64,000 bases of DNA, from the NCBI RefSeq assembly GCF_003865075.1, contig NZ_BHWB01000003.1, positions 310,001 through 374,000 on the forward strand, given 5' to 3'. This DNA is from Bacteroides faecalis (GTDB taxonomy: Bacteria > Bacteroidota > Bacteroidia > Bacteroidales > Bacteroidaceae). Below the pieces are notes generated by a model. The model ran no database searches and had not been told where the DNA came from. It saw nothing but the letters and a program-made list of their open reading frames with translations. The position numbers and the translations under genes were made by a program. Positions 28,907-39,600 of the stretch are shown piece by piece. Position 1 is the stretch's first letter, and each line of letters opens with the position of its first letter.

Positions 28907-30128
28907 ATGACTATGAATAATACCTTTACCCTCTGTCTCGAAATCCTTTTTTGGTTTGCCCTGTTCATCGTATTCTACACTTATCTGGGCTACGGTATTC
29001 TGCTCTACGCTCTTGTTAAACTGAAAGAACTTTTCGTAAAACCAGTGAAACGATCGCTTCCGACATCGGACAGTGATCTGCCGAAGGTAACTCTTTTCAT
29101 CACAGCTTTCAACGAAGAAGATGTAGTTGACAAAAAAAATGATGAACAGCCTCGCATTGGATTATCCTTCGGATAAACTTCACATCGTTTGGGTGACGGA
29201 TGGTAGCAATGATGGAACCAACGACCGCCTGCAAACCCAATGGGACGGAAAGGTTACTGTTTACTTTCAACCCAAACGACAAGGTAAGACTGCTGCCATG
29301 ACACGTGGAATGACGTTTATTAAAACTCCCATTGTTGTCTTCACTGATGCTAATACAATGATAAATAGTGAAGCAATCCGGGAAATAGTGCTCGCTTTTC
29401 AAAATCCCAAAGTTGGCTGCGTGGCAGGAGAAAAACGCATTGCTGTACAAAGCAAAGATGGAGCTGCTGCGGGTGGAGAAGGTATTTACTGGAAATATGA
29501 ATCGAGTTTAAAAGCACTTGACGCACGACTTTATTCTACTGTTGGAGCTGCCGGAGAGTTGTTTGCAGTACGTCGTGAGCTTTTTGAGCCAATGGCACCG
29601 GATACCTTGTTGGATGACTTTATCCTTTCCCTCCGTATTACGATGAAAGGATATATTATTGCTTATTGCACCAATGCCTACGCCATCGAAAGCAGTTCTG
29701 CGGATATGCGTGAAGAAGAAAAAAGAAAGATACGTATCGCTGCCGGTGGATTGCAATCCATCGCTCGTTTGCGTCCTTTGCTAAATCCCTTCCGTTATGG
29801 GGTTCTTAGCTTTCAATACACCTCACACCGGGTATTAAGGTGGTCTGTTACTCCATTTTTATTGTTTGCATTATTTCCACTAAATATAGTACTTCTGTTT
29901 TCTAGTAGCGCACCTGTATTCTATGGGATTCTGCTCATTTTACAGATTCTGTTCTATGTAATGGGATACTGGGGGTATTATTTATCTACCAAACAAATAA
30001 AAAATAAGTTGCTTTTTATCCCCTACTACTTCCTTTTCATGAACGTTAATGTACTAAAAGGCATCGGTTATCTGAAGCAAAAAAAGGCAAATGGAACATG
30101 GGAAAAGGCAAAACGAGCAGAGTCTTAA
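28907..30128 (+). pseudogene. membrane-bound family 2 glycosyltransferase, broken by a frameshift at A8
   Basis: The first part (from ATG 28907 or 28913) has an N-terminal helix and KVTLFITAFNEEDVVDKK, then falls out of frame and stops at 29176. The second part, in another frame, continues MMNSLALDYPSDKLHIVWVTDGSNDGT, with VVFTDANTMI (metal motif), DTLLDDFILSLRI and three C-terminal helices, the layout of NodC/hyaluronan-type synthases. Between them is a run of eight A (29132-29139); with seven the frame would be open through the whole gene of about 405 residues. It may be a real null, a slippage-switchable gene or a sequencing error. Confidence 0.88.
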
Positions 30129-30246
30129 CTAAATGGATCAGAAAATACAACTTATTGATTGATAATTCTATAGATTGTACAAACAATTGACCAATTCTTT
30201 TGTTATCTTTGCCGGAAGAAAAACTCCTATAATCTAATTAAAGGGC

Positions 30247-32928
30247 ATGAACAGGACATTACATGATGCAAACAATGCACAAAGGATATTGAAACTTACT
30301 GCTGATACGATGTTACTGATTGATCGGGGCGGTGTTTGCATAGATATCAATACTCATAGCGAGTTGTGGTTTTTACAAGAAGAGAAATTACTTGGCAAAA
30401 ATATATTTGAATTACTCCCCGAATATACAAGAGAGAAGGTGTTTCCTATTTTCCAAACTGTATTGAATGAAAAACGAAGTATCACTAAGAATTTCAAATT
30501 GGAATTGTCAAATGATACGTATTATTTCAAATGTATCATGTATCCTTACGATGACATGGTACTGTGTCAATATCGCGATATCACGCAACGTAGCAATGTA
30601 AAACGCCTGCTGGAACAAGTGAACAGGAATCTACGCGAAATACAGAAGGTAGCACAGATTGGACAGTGGACGTACAACACCCGAGAAAATAGATTCCATT
30701 ATATGGGGCATACCGGCATTTTATGTACCGAAGATGTGAAAAGCATTTCATTCAACGACTATATACAATCCATCGTTGAAGAGGACCGTTATATCTTTAA
30801 TGACTGGTGCAAAAGAAATATAGAAAACTTTGATCAGGAAAGTATTAGCTACCGCATTCTTCATAATAATGAAATATACTATGTGCAACTTCAAGCATAT
30901 GCGCACGAACAACTTTCTGATGGTAGCTTTAACATCGAAGGGTATATCCAGAATATTACCGATACTCAACGTCGCAGAAATGATATCAATACCTTAACAC
31001 ACGCTATCAATAATGCCAAGGAGAGTATCTTCGCCACTAAAGAAGATGGTACGCTCATCTTTGCCAACCGCCAATTTATGCAGAATCATGGAATTTCCGA
31101 AAATGAGGATATCAGTAAGCTGAAAATTTATGAAGTGGTAGCCGACATAAATACACAGAAGGAGTGGCGCGAACGATGTAGGAGTATTATGACTTCAGGA
31201 AGCAATTATATCATCCAAAATCCTTCCAAGAATAATAAGGATATTTTAGCGTACGAGGGTATTATGTATAATGTTACCAATGATTCAGGAGAGGAAAGTT
31301 ACTGGTCGTTCAGCCATGATATTTCTGAAAGATTACGTTATGAAGCGCAAATCAAACGATTGAATCAAATCATGGACACGACGATCAACAATCTTCCCGC
31401 AGGTATCGTCGTGAAGGATATTAACAATGATTTTCGTTATATCTATCGAAACCGAGAATCATATAACCGAGATATTTGTAATGGAGATTCTATCGGTAAA
31501 AATGACTTTGACTACTATCCGCTAGAAGTAGCTGAAGAGAAAAGAAAAGGAGATATTGAAGTTGCCACTACCGGAAAGAAACTTCATTGGACAACTGAGG
31601 GAAAAGATAAGAATGGAAATTTACTGATCCTTGACAAACGAAAAATGCGTGTGGACGGTGATGAGATGACTTCTTCAATTATCATCAGCATAGAATGGGA
31701 TATCACAGCTATGGAACTGATGAAACGGGAATTACAAGCCTCTAAAGAAAAAGCAGAATTATCTGATAATTTAAAGTCTGCCTTTCTTGCTAATATGAGC
31801 CATGAAATCCGTACTCCGCTAAATGCTATTGTCGGATTTTCACATTTAATCGCTGAAAGTGAAGATCGGGCAGAACGAAAATCGTATTATGAAATTGTTG
31901 AAGCCAATAATGAACGTTTGTTGCAATTGATCAATGAGATACTCGATCTCTCAAAGATTGAATCTGGCATTGTAGAATTTACTTATAGTCCTACAAATCT
32001 CCACAAACTTTGTAAAGAGGTGCACGACGCTCATGTATTCCGTACTCCTCCGGGGGTTGGTCTGATTTATGAACCTTCAAACGAGAAGTTGATGATAACG
32101 ACAGACAAGAACCGGGTGTTTCAGGTATTCTCAAATCTGATTGGAAATGCTTTCAAATTCACGAAAGAAGGAAATATCAGTTATGGATTTGAACAGAAGA
32201 ATGATTATATTATCTTTCACGTTACAGATACCGGAGCGGGTATTGAATCAAGTAAAGTAGGACGCGTATTCGAACGCTTCGCTAAACTGAATAATTATGC
32301 TCAGGGTACTGGATTGGGATTGTCAATCTGTAAAACAATTATTGAAAGACTTGGAGGAGAAATTTCAGTTACATCTGAAGTAGGTAAAGGTACTACTTTT
32401 ACTTTTCATCTACCTTATGAAGCGAAGCAACTCTCGGCAGAATCATCGACGTTACCAAACGGAACAGCTTCATTGTCCGATGAGTCTCAACAATCCGATA
32501 GCAATAATCCTGTTGTAAACTCTGAATTGTCTACCTTTGCTACACCCGAAATAGAAAAGACTTTTTCTAAGCCTACCATATTAATAGCTGAAGATACGGA
32601 CAGTAATTATGATTTGTTGAACGCTATCTTAGGTAAGCAATATAAGCTTGTACGCGCACATGATGGCATAGAAATAGTCACCATGTACGATGAAGTAAAA
32701 CCGGATCTCATTTTAATGGATATAAAGATGCCTAATCTGGACGGATTCGAGGCTACAAAAATCATTCGCGAATTATCGTCTGATGTACCCATTATCGCTC
32801 AAAGTGCTTACGCGTATGGCCATGATCTGAAAACGGCTAAAGAAGCGGGATGTAATGACTTTATTGCTAAACCGATCTCACAGGTCAAGTTAAAGGAAAT
32901 AATAAAGCAATGGCTACCGCAAACTTAA
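30247..32928 (+). CDS. cytosolic hybrid histidine kinase/response regulator with PAS domains
   Basis: 893 residues without membrane helices. About four PAS-type sensor domains (near residues 10-110, 130-240, 250-365 and 370-490) come first; the second and third are followed by PAC-like ends. HisKA has phospho-His 519 in MSHEIRTP. The ATPase domain has NLIGNAFKF and GTGLGLSIC (N, G boxes). After a Ser/Asn-rich linker a receiver domain has the acidic pair in AEDTDSN, phospho-Asp 825 in LMDIKMP and the Lys in AKPIS. No DNA-binding domain is attached, so an output partner must be elsewhere. A 118 bp gap separates it from the glycan genes. Confidence 0.95.
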   Translation: MNRTLHDANNAQRILKLTADTMLLIDRGGVCIDINTHSELWFLQEEKLLGKNIFELLPEYTREKVFPIFQTVLNEKRSITKNFKLELSNDTYYFKCIMYPYDDMVLCQYRDITQRSNVKRLLEQVNRNLREIQKVAQIGQWTYNTRENRFHYMGHTGILCTEDVKSISFNDYIQSIVEEDRYIFNDWCKRNIENFDQESISYRILHNNEIYYVQLQAYAHEQLSDGSFNIEGYIQNITDTQRRRNDINTLTHAINNAKESIFATKEDGTLIFANRQFMQNHGISENEDISKLKIYEVVADINTQKEWRERCRSIMTSGSNYIIQNPSKNNKDILAYEGIMYNVTNDSGEESYWSFSHDISERLRYEAQIKRLNQIMDTTINNLPAGIVVKDINNDFRYIYRNRESYNRDICNGDSIGKNDFDYYPLEVAEEKRKGDIEVATTGKKLHWTTEGKDKNGNLLILDKRKMRVDGDEMTSSIIISIEWDITAMELMKRELQASKEKAELSDNLKSAFLANMSHEIRTPLNAIVGFSHLIAESEDRAERKSYYEIVEANNERLLQLINEILDLSKIESGIVEFTYSPTNLHKLCKEVHDAHVFRTPPGVGLIYEPSNEKLMITTDKNRVFQVFSNLIGNAFKFTKEGNISYGFEQKNDYIIFHVTDTGAGIESSKVGRVFERFAKLNNYAQGTGLGLSICKTIIERLGGEISVTSEVGKGTTFTFHLPYEAKQLSAESSTLPNGTASLSDESQQSDSNNPVVNSELSTFATPEIEKTFSKPTILIAEDTDSNYDLLNAILGKQYKLVRAHDGIEIVTMYDEVKPDLILMDIKMPNLDGFEATKIIRELSSDVPIIAQSAYAYGHDLKTAKEAGCNDFIAKPISQVKLKEIIKQWLPQT

Positions 32929-33047
32929 AAGATCAGAAACAACCGGATAGGAAAAATGTAGATAGCCAAAGAACCAAGTAGGGCAGTAACTTGACAGCAA
33001 TAAGCATATACAATAAATTGAATAAAAAAATAGAGATCAAAGGAAGT

Positions 33048-34343
33048 ATGAAGGCTTTGTACAGATTATTTTATTATATATCGATTTTACTAACAGGAAT
33101 TCTCGCAATCTTTACATTAGCCGGAATTTTTGTTGAGGATACTCCACCAGATAACTCAATGTTATTGCCTTTCATCGGGTTAATATTACCTATGCTTTTG
33201 CTTATGAATCTAGTTGTGACCATCTATTGGGTTATTCGTTGGAGATGTTGGGTATTTATCCCAATCATTGCTATTGTTGGTAATTGGACATTTCTAAGTC
33301 GTGTATTGCAGTTCCCTCTCTTTGATTCGGCTGCTAAGCCCATAACAAGTGTGATTATCGAGAAGAGAAATCAAACAGGTAATAGTAAGGAAATTGAAAT
33401 TGGGAATGATCAAAAAATTCAAATAGTATCCGAACAAGAAACTCAAATGGAAGCTAATCAAGATACTTTAGTGGAAACTAATTCTAATATTTCGCTAGTA
33501 TCTGATCAAAAAGTAGATTCAGTAGCTATTGCGATAACTGGAAATTCTTCTTCTTCTGCTGCTGCTTTCTTAACGGTAGCAACTTACAACGTTGATAGCT
33601 TCAATCAAGAACATACAGGGTACTCCTGTAAACAAATAGCCGAGTGCATGAAGAATCTAGGAGTGGATATCTTCTGTTTTCAGGAATTTGGTATCAATAA
33701 AGAGTTTGGAGTAGATAGCCTTTATGTATCACTTTCAGAATGGCCTTATCATTATATCCCTTCTTCTCCTGAAGGAGAAAATCTTCTTCAGCTCGCTTTG
33801 TTCAGCCGTTATCCTATCCAGGATCAACAGCTTATCACCTACCCTGAGTCTAACAACTGTAGCCTTTGGTGTGACATCGACTTCAACGGACGTACAGTCC
33901 GTCTATTCAACAATCACTTGCAAACCACCGATGTTAGCAGTAATAAACGTAAACTGGAAAAAGAACTTAAAGCTGATGACTCTGCAAAAGTTGAACTTGC
34001 AGCTATCACCCTTGCTAACAGTCTGTACAATAACTTCAAGAAACGTGCCACCCAAGCTAATCAAATCAATCAACTGATTAAAGTTTCCCCCCATCCTACT
34101 CTTGTCTGCGGTGACTTCAACTCTCTACCTTCCTCTTATATTTATCGTACGGTAAAAGGAAATCTGAATGATGGTTTCCAGACCTGCGGACATGGGTATA
34201 TGTACACTTTCCGCTATTTTAAACATTTGCTAAGAATCGACTATATTTTTCATTCTCAGGAATTTGAAGGAATGGATTATTTTTCTCCGGATATTAATTA
34301 CAGTGATCATAATCCGGTGGTGATGAGGATGAAACTTAATTAG
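33048..34343 (+). CDS. membrane-anchored endonuclease/exonuclease/phosphatase family protein
   Basis: 431 residues from ATG 33048, which has AGGAAG just before it; an upstream TTG frame is ignored. Three N-terminal helices (YYISILLTGILAIF; LPFIGLILPMLLLMN; WVFIPIIAIVGNW) are followed by a variable linker of Gln/Glu-rich near-repeats (residues ~115-180). The EEP domain has TVATYNVD, FCFQEFG with the metal-binding Glu, GDFNSLPS and SDHNPV with the catalytic His. The active site must lie in the periplasm if the helices are standard. Substrate unknown: nucleic acid, lipid head group or phosphoinositol-like ester are all possible for this fold. Confidence 0.9.
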   Translation: MKALYRLFYYISILLTGILAIFTLAGIFVEDTPPDNSMLLPFIGLILPMLLLMNLVVTIYWVIRWRCWVFIPIIAIVGNWTFLSRVLQFPLFDSAAKPITSVIIEKRNQTGNSKEIEIGNDQKIQIVSEQETQMEANQDTLVETNSNISLVSDQKVDSVAIAITGNSSSSAAAFLTVATYNVDSFNQEHTGYSCKQIAECMKNLGVDIFCFQEFGINKEFGVDSLYVSLSEWPYHYIPSSPEGENLLQLALFSRYPIQDQQLITYPESNNCSLWCDIDFNGRTVRLFNNHLQTTDVSSNKRKLEKELKADDSAKVELAAITLANSLYNNFKKRATQANQINQLIKVSPHPTLVCGDFNSLPSSYIYRTVKGNLNDGFQTCGHGYMYTFRYFKHLLRIDYIFHSQEFEGMDYFSPDINYSDHNPVVMRMKLN

Positions 34344-35047
34344 CAGAAACCTCTTTTAATACTGATTCTATCAGATTCAAACTTTTAATCTGTGGGAATT
34401 GCGCTAATTTATTTTTCTTATCTTAATAAGATCGAATCAACTTTTTTATAATGCAACTGTAATTTTAAAAGATAATAAACTAAAAGTAAATTAGCTAATT
34501 ACCTTTCTGATTATCTAATCTTAAAAAGGAATATTCTGCAAATGTTCCATTTAGGATAATTGTTACTGAGTAAAGTATAGTTTCATATAGTTTTTGCTCA
34601 GCATTTTTGCATAATGTCCCCCTCGGGTATACAACTAAAATTTAGTTTTTTCTCATACTCTTTTATCGCTTCATACTTTTTTACCTCAAAATTATCATAT
34701 TAAGATATATATATCCTGAGAAGGTTATCTAATATTCTTTTTTTTGACTATACCAACAGTTCTTTTCTTCTTTTCAACTTTGTTTATTATATAGGCCGAA
34801 TTAACTGTATGTATTATTCTGAAAAAGATCCAAAATATTTCTGCCTTCTTGTTCCTTTCTTTGACTTTGGCTAGGAAGTATTTTTTGGTATTCCTAAATT
34901 TCACTCCAGCTTGGTTACTCTCTCCCAACTGGGTACCGAACACCCTATTTCACGAAGCTTTTCATCTTTATAAGCTTGTCCACCTTATACGCCATAGTAT
35001 AAGATGACTTTTACTGTAAAACGTATGACAGGATCCTCTTTAAGAGA
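34344..35047. other. A+T-rich region, possibly extended pseudogene debris
   Basis: No intact gene. On the minus strand, just after the lipoprotein remnant, stretches such as PVIRFTVKVILYYG and GCSVPSWERVTKLE can be read in changing frames, which suggests more of the same decayed gene or a neighbour. The remainder is very A+T-rich and shows nothing recognisable. Confidence 0.4.
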
Positions 35048-36246
35048 TCAATTCGAATTTAAATCATTATGAGTCCCATATACAATATAATCAGGATTAA
35101 TTTTTTCAGTCCAAATTATATCTTGTCCCACAATTTCCACATCTGCAATTTCTTTTACAGCAGGATTAATCATAAGGAAAAGCTCCTCCTTCTGTTCCGG
35201 TTCCACTTAATGCCATATTTACCTTTATAGTCATACTTATGGGAGTTTCTGTACTACCTCCAATAACAACATTTAATAAATTCACAAAGTGCCTTTGGAA
35301 AATCCGCTGTTGCTGCAGACAATGCACTAAAAATCCCCTTTGATATTTATAAAAAAATATAACTATTAATTCCTAATTTATTTGTACCTTGCTCTTTATC
35401 AATTGTATTTTTGGTAATAAAATCCCTCCCAATCCCAGCAAGTACACCAGTTCCTACAGTTTTTCCAATCCAAATTAACGGTGTAAAGAAATTCGGTTCA
35501 GAAGCCCTCCCAATAACTCCATTCAATTGACCAACTGCATTTCCTCCGAATTCTATTCTTTAAATATTATAATAATTTAAACTACAACTTAATTGAATTT
35601 GATCATACGGAATCTGAGTCAAACTTGGATCGTATGCCATTTCATACTGCATCATACACCAGCTATTCGAAGCTAAAGGCAAAGACCCATCATGCGGAGC
35701 AGACTGCATCTAAACATATTGAGTACTCCTTTTGTCAGCATCAGCAACTTCTTGCCTCAATAAGTTCAGTAACCTAGTACCATGATTAGAAATAAGAGAA
35801 ATTCCATCTTGAATATAAGACGAAGTTGTTAAAAATGAAGTTGTTAAATAAAGATAGACACGCATAATCCCCCTGTACTTACTATAAAGTATAAAATATG
35901 GATTTATTAAAAGAGTAGTAACACTGCTATTAAACGTATTATATAATAATTCCCAACCATCAAATGCTCGTCTATCATTAATAACATCAAGTCCATACAT
36001 TCCAGCCAAACTGCTCTGACCAACCCATGGAGAAGGTATCCGAGACTGTATAGATGGCGTTGGGATCCAATCCGCATTCTCCCAATCAAAAGAAGGAGTT
36101 GGTATAGCATGCGTTTGCACCTCTGTTGCATTATTCAACTCATCAATCTTATAATCATCACTACAACTTTCAATTGAAAAACTAATAAAAAGACTCAAAA
36201 CGACCAATAATACTGATCATAAAGACTTAATAACTAATATTTTCAT
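35048..36246 (-). pseudogene. decayed lipoprotein gene
   Basis: From ATG 36246 the sequence reads as a lipoprotein signal peptide (MKILVIKSL-stop-SVLLVVLSLF...ESC) with TGA at 36217-36219. The frame stays open to TAG at 35710-35712 (NNATEVQTHAIPTPSFDWEN, DVINDRRAFDGWELLYN). It then goes on with protein-like sequence (SWCMMQYEMAYDPSLTQIP, RIEFGGNAVGQLNG, GTGVLAGIGRDFITKNTI), broken by two more stops. Two frameshifts follow before MINPAVKEIADVEIVGQDI. The whole would be about 400 residues. The family is not recognised. It lies beside a TonB-dependent receptor on the same strand and may once have worked with it. Confidence 0.75.
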
Positions 36247-36613
36247 AATGTTCTAAATTTAAAAGTTAATACTCTGAATAAAATACTGACATCATTCATA
36301 AATAACAATTTAGATAAGTAATCAATTTTCCATAGGCTATTGTATTTTTCTTAAATAAAATACAAAAAAAGTAAGTAAACAAAATTACAAAGCTATTTTC
36401 TTACATGAGTACGATAAAAAATCATAGCTACATTACAATATATGGTACATAAAGATTGATAATTATGTTAATTTTTCACATAAAAAAGCATAGTGTTATA
36501 TCCAAATGTTCATATATAAAACTTGCCCAAATATACATTAAAACTTTGTATACTTGGGCAAGAGATAATTCTAAGAGGAGATCAACCAATAGTCTTTTTC
36601 TTAGAATACCTTA

Positions 36614-39600
36614 TTAGTTAAAAATATAACGCACACTAAATTGTACTGAATAAGTGGAATTGAAACTTTGATAGGTACGATAAGTATCTTTCATAATATC
36701 TTGCCCATTCTTATTCATTGTATATTTACCCGTTTTAGTGTCATAACCCAACAATGATGAATTATTAACTTGCTTATATAAACCCCAACTATTATTTAAT
36801 AAGTTAGGAAGGTTCTTTATATCAACACCTACTTGCAAAATATTCTTCTTTCCATTAACTTTTAGGAAAAAATCCTGATTCAACTTGAAATCAACCTGAT
36901 GATGCCAAGGCATAATAGCACCTCCTCTTTCTGCATATTTTCCTTTCCGGTTCTTTAAATAACTATCTTGATTAATATAATTCCAGAAGTCATCTTTCTG
37001 ATCTTTCGCTGAATATGTCACATTACCCGATTTATCTGTAACATCAGCAAAATTCCATTGATCTAAGTCGCCACGTGAAGCTGGGATATATAATAAGTTA
37101 TTCGCACCATAATCACCTACAACATTTCCAGAGAAAGTGTATGAGTAACGGCTATATGAATAGGTTCCCGCAAATCCCATCTGCATTCCTTCATACAACA
37201 ATGAGACACTTGTTGCGAAATTCTTTCCATACTCTTTACGATAACCAATAGTCGCCAGTATACGGTCAGGAGCTACATATGTTCCATATCCCAATTCGTG
37301 CTCATTAATACCATTCACAGAATAAGTGTTTGTCTTATAAGCAGATGTTACTTGGTCTCCGATGCCATCACCATATGAACGTGCTTTTGAGTGAGTATAA
37401 GCAAATGACAAGTTAAGACCAAAGCCAAAGTTCTTACGCAATTGTGCAGAAATTGAATAATAATATGCACCTTTTTTCCAATTCTCCAACAAATAAACAT
37501 TCTGATACTGATTCGTCCAAGTCTTATCTCCATACATCGTATATACATTACGCACATCATTAGGTGAGATTGTTTTAGTATCTTCTGATGGCTTATAACC
37601 ACGATTAGAAACTACTACTGGATTATAATCACGACTGTATATTCCTTCTACTGTAAAATTAACGTCACCTGGCAATTTCATATCGAAAGCCAACGAAGTC
37701 TTCCAAGTAGAAGGCATCTTTAAGTCTTTATCAATAATTGTAGGATCCTTAGGAGCTACGATATTATTAGGAGTAAAATTTCCATTATATAAATCCTGCA
37801 AGATATCTTTTACATTAGCATGAAAATTTGGTTGTCTAGTCACTTGTGAAGTAGCTTCATTATAATAGTACGAAGTCTGTCCTACACCTGAATTTCCTAC
37901 TGCTGAAACTAACCAAACGAAAGGTAATCGTCCAACAAATAAGCCCGTACCACCACGTAACACATATTTGCGTTCACCAGTTATATCCCAATTAAAACCT
38001 ACACGAGGAGATACTGACAGTTTAGTCCCAGGCAATTGATCAGTTGAATATTGTGTATCACCAAAATTTAGTTTTGCAAAATCTTCATTATAATTACCTT
38101 TCAACGAAGGATAAATAGGTAACTCAAAACGGACTCCACCAGTTACCTTCAAGTTTTCTGATACAGCAACTTCATCCTGTAAATAAAGAGAATATTGTTG
38201 GAATTTCATCTCAGCCATAAATTGAGACAGATCATCAGCATTTGAATGGGTAATACCAAAAGCTGAAGGTTTACGACCTTCAACGAAGGATTCCCATGAA
38301 TCAAACACATAAAATCCACCGCCCGCTTGCATATATCCATTGGTAGCTTTTGTATGTTCATACTGAAGACCGACCATGAATTTATTTATTCCTAAGTTCC
38401 AGTTAAATTCATCTGTAATTGTATATACGGAAGTCTTACGAAGGTTCCCTTCTGTAAATACATCCATACCAAAATTAGCATAAGTTGCTCCATCTTTCAA
38501 AATATCCACAGTTGGAAATGCCATTCCATCAAAACTACGTGGCTCATTCTGATAAGAATACGCAAAACGTAACATATTATTCATAGCACCTTCTGCAATA
38601 CGGGAATTCCATTCGCCTGCTAAAGAAGTAAAATCACGTACTTGATAATAATTAGAATTCTCAAATCCCATTGCATATTTTGAAGAACGTCCGGCATCCC
38701 TTCCTCCCTGTATTCCTTGCGATCCCGGATATATTTTAGAAGCATCTAGCGGATTCGTTGATGACGAAGGGAAATTAGAATCTTTAGTATGAGTCTTAGA
38801 AAAACGAAGACTTATTTTATTATTTTGATTGGCATTCCAATCCAAACGGGTCATAATACGGTAGGCAGGAGTATTAACCGAATAGTTATTGTAACGACCA
38901 GGATCATAGCCATATTTATCTTTCAGATAATTTCTGATATCGTTTAATCCAACCCATGTGTTTTTTGTTCCATCGGGATTTGTCTGAATAATCGTATTTT
39001 CTACAGGACGATGAATATTTCCTGTATAATTCTGATCTAAAGACGTACGTGGCTGAAAACTAGAACCTGCTGACACATTATCTTCATACTCACCATTTAC
39101 AAAGAAAAACAATTTATCTTTGATGATCGGACCACCAATACTAGCACCATATGTATAATATTGCGATTTTGAACGATTCAGTTCATATCCATCAACTTTA
39201 TTTCCTTTTAATTTCTCATTATTGAAATACATATAGGCTGTTCCACTAAACTGATTGTTTCCCGAACGAGTTACTGCACTGATGGCACCTCCCGTAAAAC
39301 CGCTCTGACGAACATCAAATGGAGTAACAGATACAGCAACCTGTTCCAATGCATCTAAAGATATAGGAGCACCATTTGCAGGAAGGTTTCCACCCAAACC
39401 AAAAGTATTATTAAAGGCAGCACCATCTACAGTCACAAACGACTGACGGTAATTACCACCGCCTACTGCAAATCCATTACCAACATCAGCACCTTGCGGA
39501 GAAAGACGCATAATATCACTAATGCTACGAGATATTGTAGGAGTGGCAGTTATTATTTCGCGATTCGCATTCATGATTGCACCTGCACGGTCGCTCTTCA

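Noticed and set aside
29132..29139. Claiming true phase variation at A8
   Set aside because: One assembled sequence cannot show switching; an error or a fixed mutation is equally possible, so it is listed only as a question.
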